Below, piece by piece: positions 12,252 to 12,898 of a stretch of 12,898 nt of DNA (position 1 is its first letter; each line of letters begins with the position of its first letter). Source of the stretch: Candidatus Kaiserbacteria bacterium CG_4_10_14_0_2_um_filter_50_16 (lineage in GTDB: Bacteria; Patescibacteriota; Minisyncoccia; Phycocordibacterales; Phycocordibacteraceae); contig PFPP01000046.1 of assembly GCA_002793115.1 (NCBI GenBank), positions 1 through 12,898 on the forward strand, written 5' to 3'. Under the pieces are notes generated by a model that was not told the DNA's origin, did not search any database, and saw only the letters and a list, made by a program, of their open reading frames with translations. Made by a program: the position numbers and the translations under genes.

Positions 12252-12257
12252 AAGGAC

Positions 12258-12898
12258 ATGGAAAAGCATCCGTTACACCTCAAAAACCCCGGATTGCAGA
12301 CATCTCATGAAGTGCAACGGGCGGTTGAGCGTATGGATGGACTATCTTACTTCGGAAGACGCCGTCTATCCGGCATGGTTCAAATATTTTGTGTGGAGAA
12401 ACGTCACCAAGCTTTCCCAGTTCGATAAAGAGCGTGGCGAATTCAAGAAACGCACCGACAGCACGGTCGCTCCGTACCCCGACATCTACCGCGAACCGCT
12501 TGCGCAGATCGCCGATATCTACAAAAAGGTAAAAGAAGATAATAAGAATCTCAAAGAACCGGAAATCAAGGAGTTATTTTCCAAGAAGTTTCCAAATCTT
12601 TATGCCGAGCTCATTTCAAAATCCCTCGCCGCCTCGATGGAGAACCGCGAGGAAATTCACGGAGAATGGGTGAAATACGAACAGGGAAGAGACGGCGATG
12701 CGGAGAAACTTTTTCAATCACTCGAGGGCAAAGGCACCGGTTGGTGCACGGCAGGACATTCCACGGCTCAAACGCAAATTGAAAGCGGAGATTTTTATGT
12801 GTATTACACCAATGATTCAAGCGGTGAACCGACCCAGCCCCGTCTCGCGATACGCATGGATGGAGACAACAGAATCGGCGAAGTGAGAGGGATTCTGC
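12258..12898 (+). pseudogene. Conserved CPR hypothetical gene, apparently internally deleted and frameshifted (3' partial)
   Basis: From the promoter-linked ATG at 12258 the frame reads MEKHPLHLKNPGLQTSHEV, QRAVER and then degenerates to a TAA at 12426-12428. The frame one base ahead is open from 12238 to the window end and looks coding from about 12322: WMDYLTSEDAVYPAWFKYF, KLSQFDKERGEFKKRT, FSKKFPNLYAELISKSLAA, SLEGKGTGWCTAG, GDFYVYYT and PRLAIRMDG. I recall a CPR hypothetical family that begins MEKHPLHLK and contains the WxDYL..DAVYP..FKYF and GTGWCTAG segments in one protein, with roughly a hundred residues between. That recall is unverified. The junction lies near TTGAGCG at 12324-12330. 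A true gene starting at ATG 12307, or an assembly error, is possible. The GWCTAG region is faintly PcfJ-like. Function unknown. Confidence 0.6.

Noticed and set aside
1..12898. CRISPR array, prophage, IS element or defence system
   Set aside because: I saw no regularly spaced repeats, transposase, integrase, nuclease or phage structural gene; the gene set is housekeeping and envelope.

Overview
The window looks like a piece of a Candidate Phyla Radiation genome, most likely a Parcubacteria-type (Patescibacteria) lineage. The reasons are: very tight gene packing on both strands; an Ig-like plus peptidoglycan-binding secreted protein and a small one-helix membrane protein of a style I associate with that group; a short ValRS without the C-terminal coiled coil; a long TsaD with lineage-style insertions; and a last gene resembling a CPR hypothetical family I recall. 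TGA is used as a stop (valS and the PrsW gene end in TGA in ATGA overlaps), so there is no sign of a recoded TGA. The taxon is an inference from gene content, not a measurement.

Layout. (1) 1-1192, + strand: secreted Ig-like/peptidoglycan-binding protein, small membrane protein, tRNA-Phe(GAA). (2) 1195-8639, - strand, read right to left: tRNA-Glu(UUC), tRNA-Val(GAC), RlmB-like rRNA methyltransferase, RlmI-like methyltransferase, NrnB-like DHH phosphoesterase, tsaD, valS, PrsW-type membrane protease, Hsp20. This is a translation and RNA-modification cluster (two RNA methyltransferases, the t6A enzyme, ValRS with a tRNA-Val), followed by two proteostasis genes. (3) 8652-9788, + strand: tRNA-Ser(CGA) and a GT4 glycosyltransferase. 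(4) 9771-12205, - strand: thioredoxin reductase, GT2 glycosyltransferase, a probable terminator, a DedA/VTT membrane protein. (5) 12243-12898, + strand: a gene that runs off the window and looks internally deleted and frameshifted.

The most unusual signal is a 43-nt palindromic element present twice inside conserved genes (tsaD and the RlmI-like gene). Both copies are read in the same orientation and the same frame, and both encode a D-x-I-R-P-x-S-x-x-G-R-x-x-S-Y peptide just before a conserved motif. The copies differ only by transitions, including two paired changes that keep base pairing, and each arm is itself palindromic. This resembles in principle the Rickettsia palindromic elements that insert in frame into ORFs. 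Three further perfect hairpins (23, 29 and 23 nt) lie in the same two genes.

Expression signals are also distinctive. Five genes have a -10-like hexamer exactly 6 nt before their ATG, and two more have one at 8-9 nt, which predicts leaderless transcripts. Two other genes start 2 nt after a tRNA 3' end. Only the RlmI-like gene has a clear Shine-Dalgarno sequence. No gene-free stretch exceeds 300 bases; the longest is about 170 nt (10374-10546), which holds a terminator-like structure and a promoter. I saw no CRISPR array, transposase, rRNA or phage genes.
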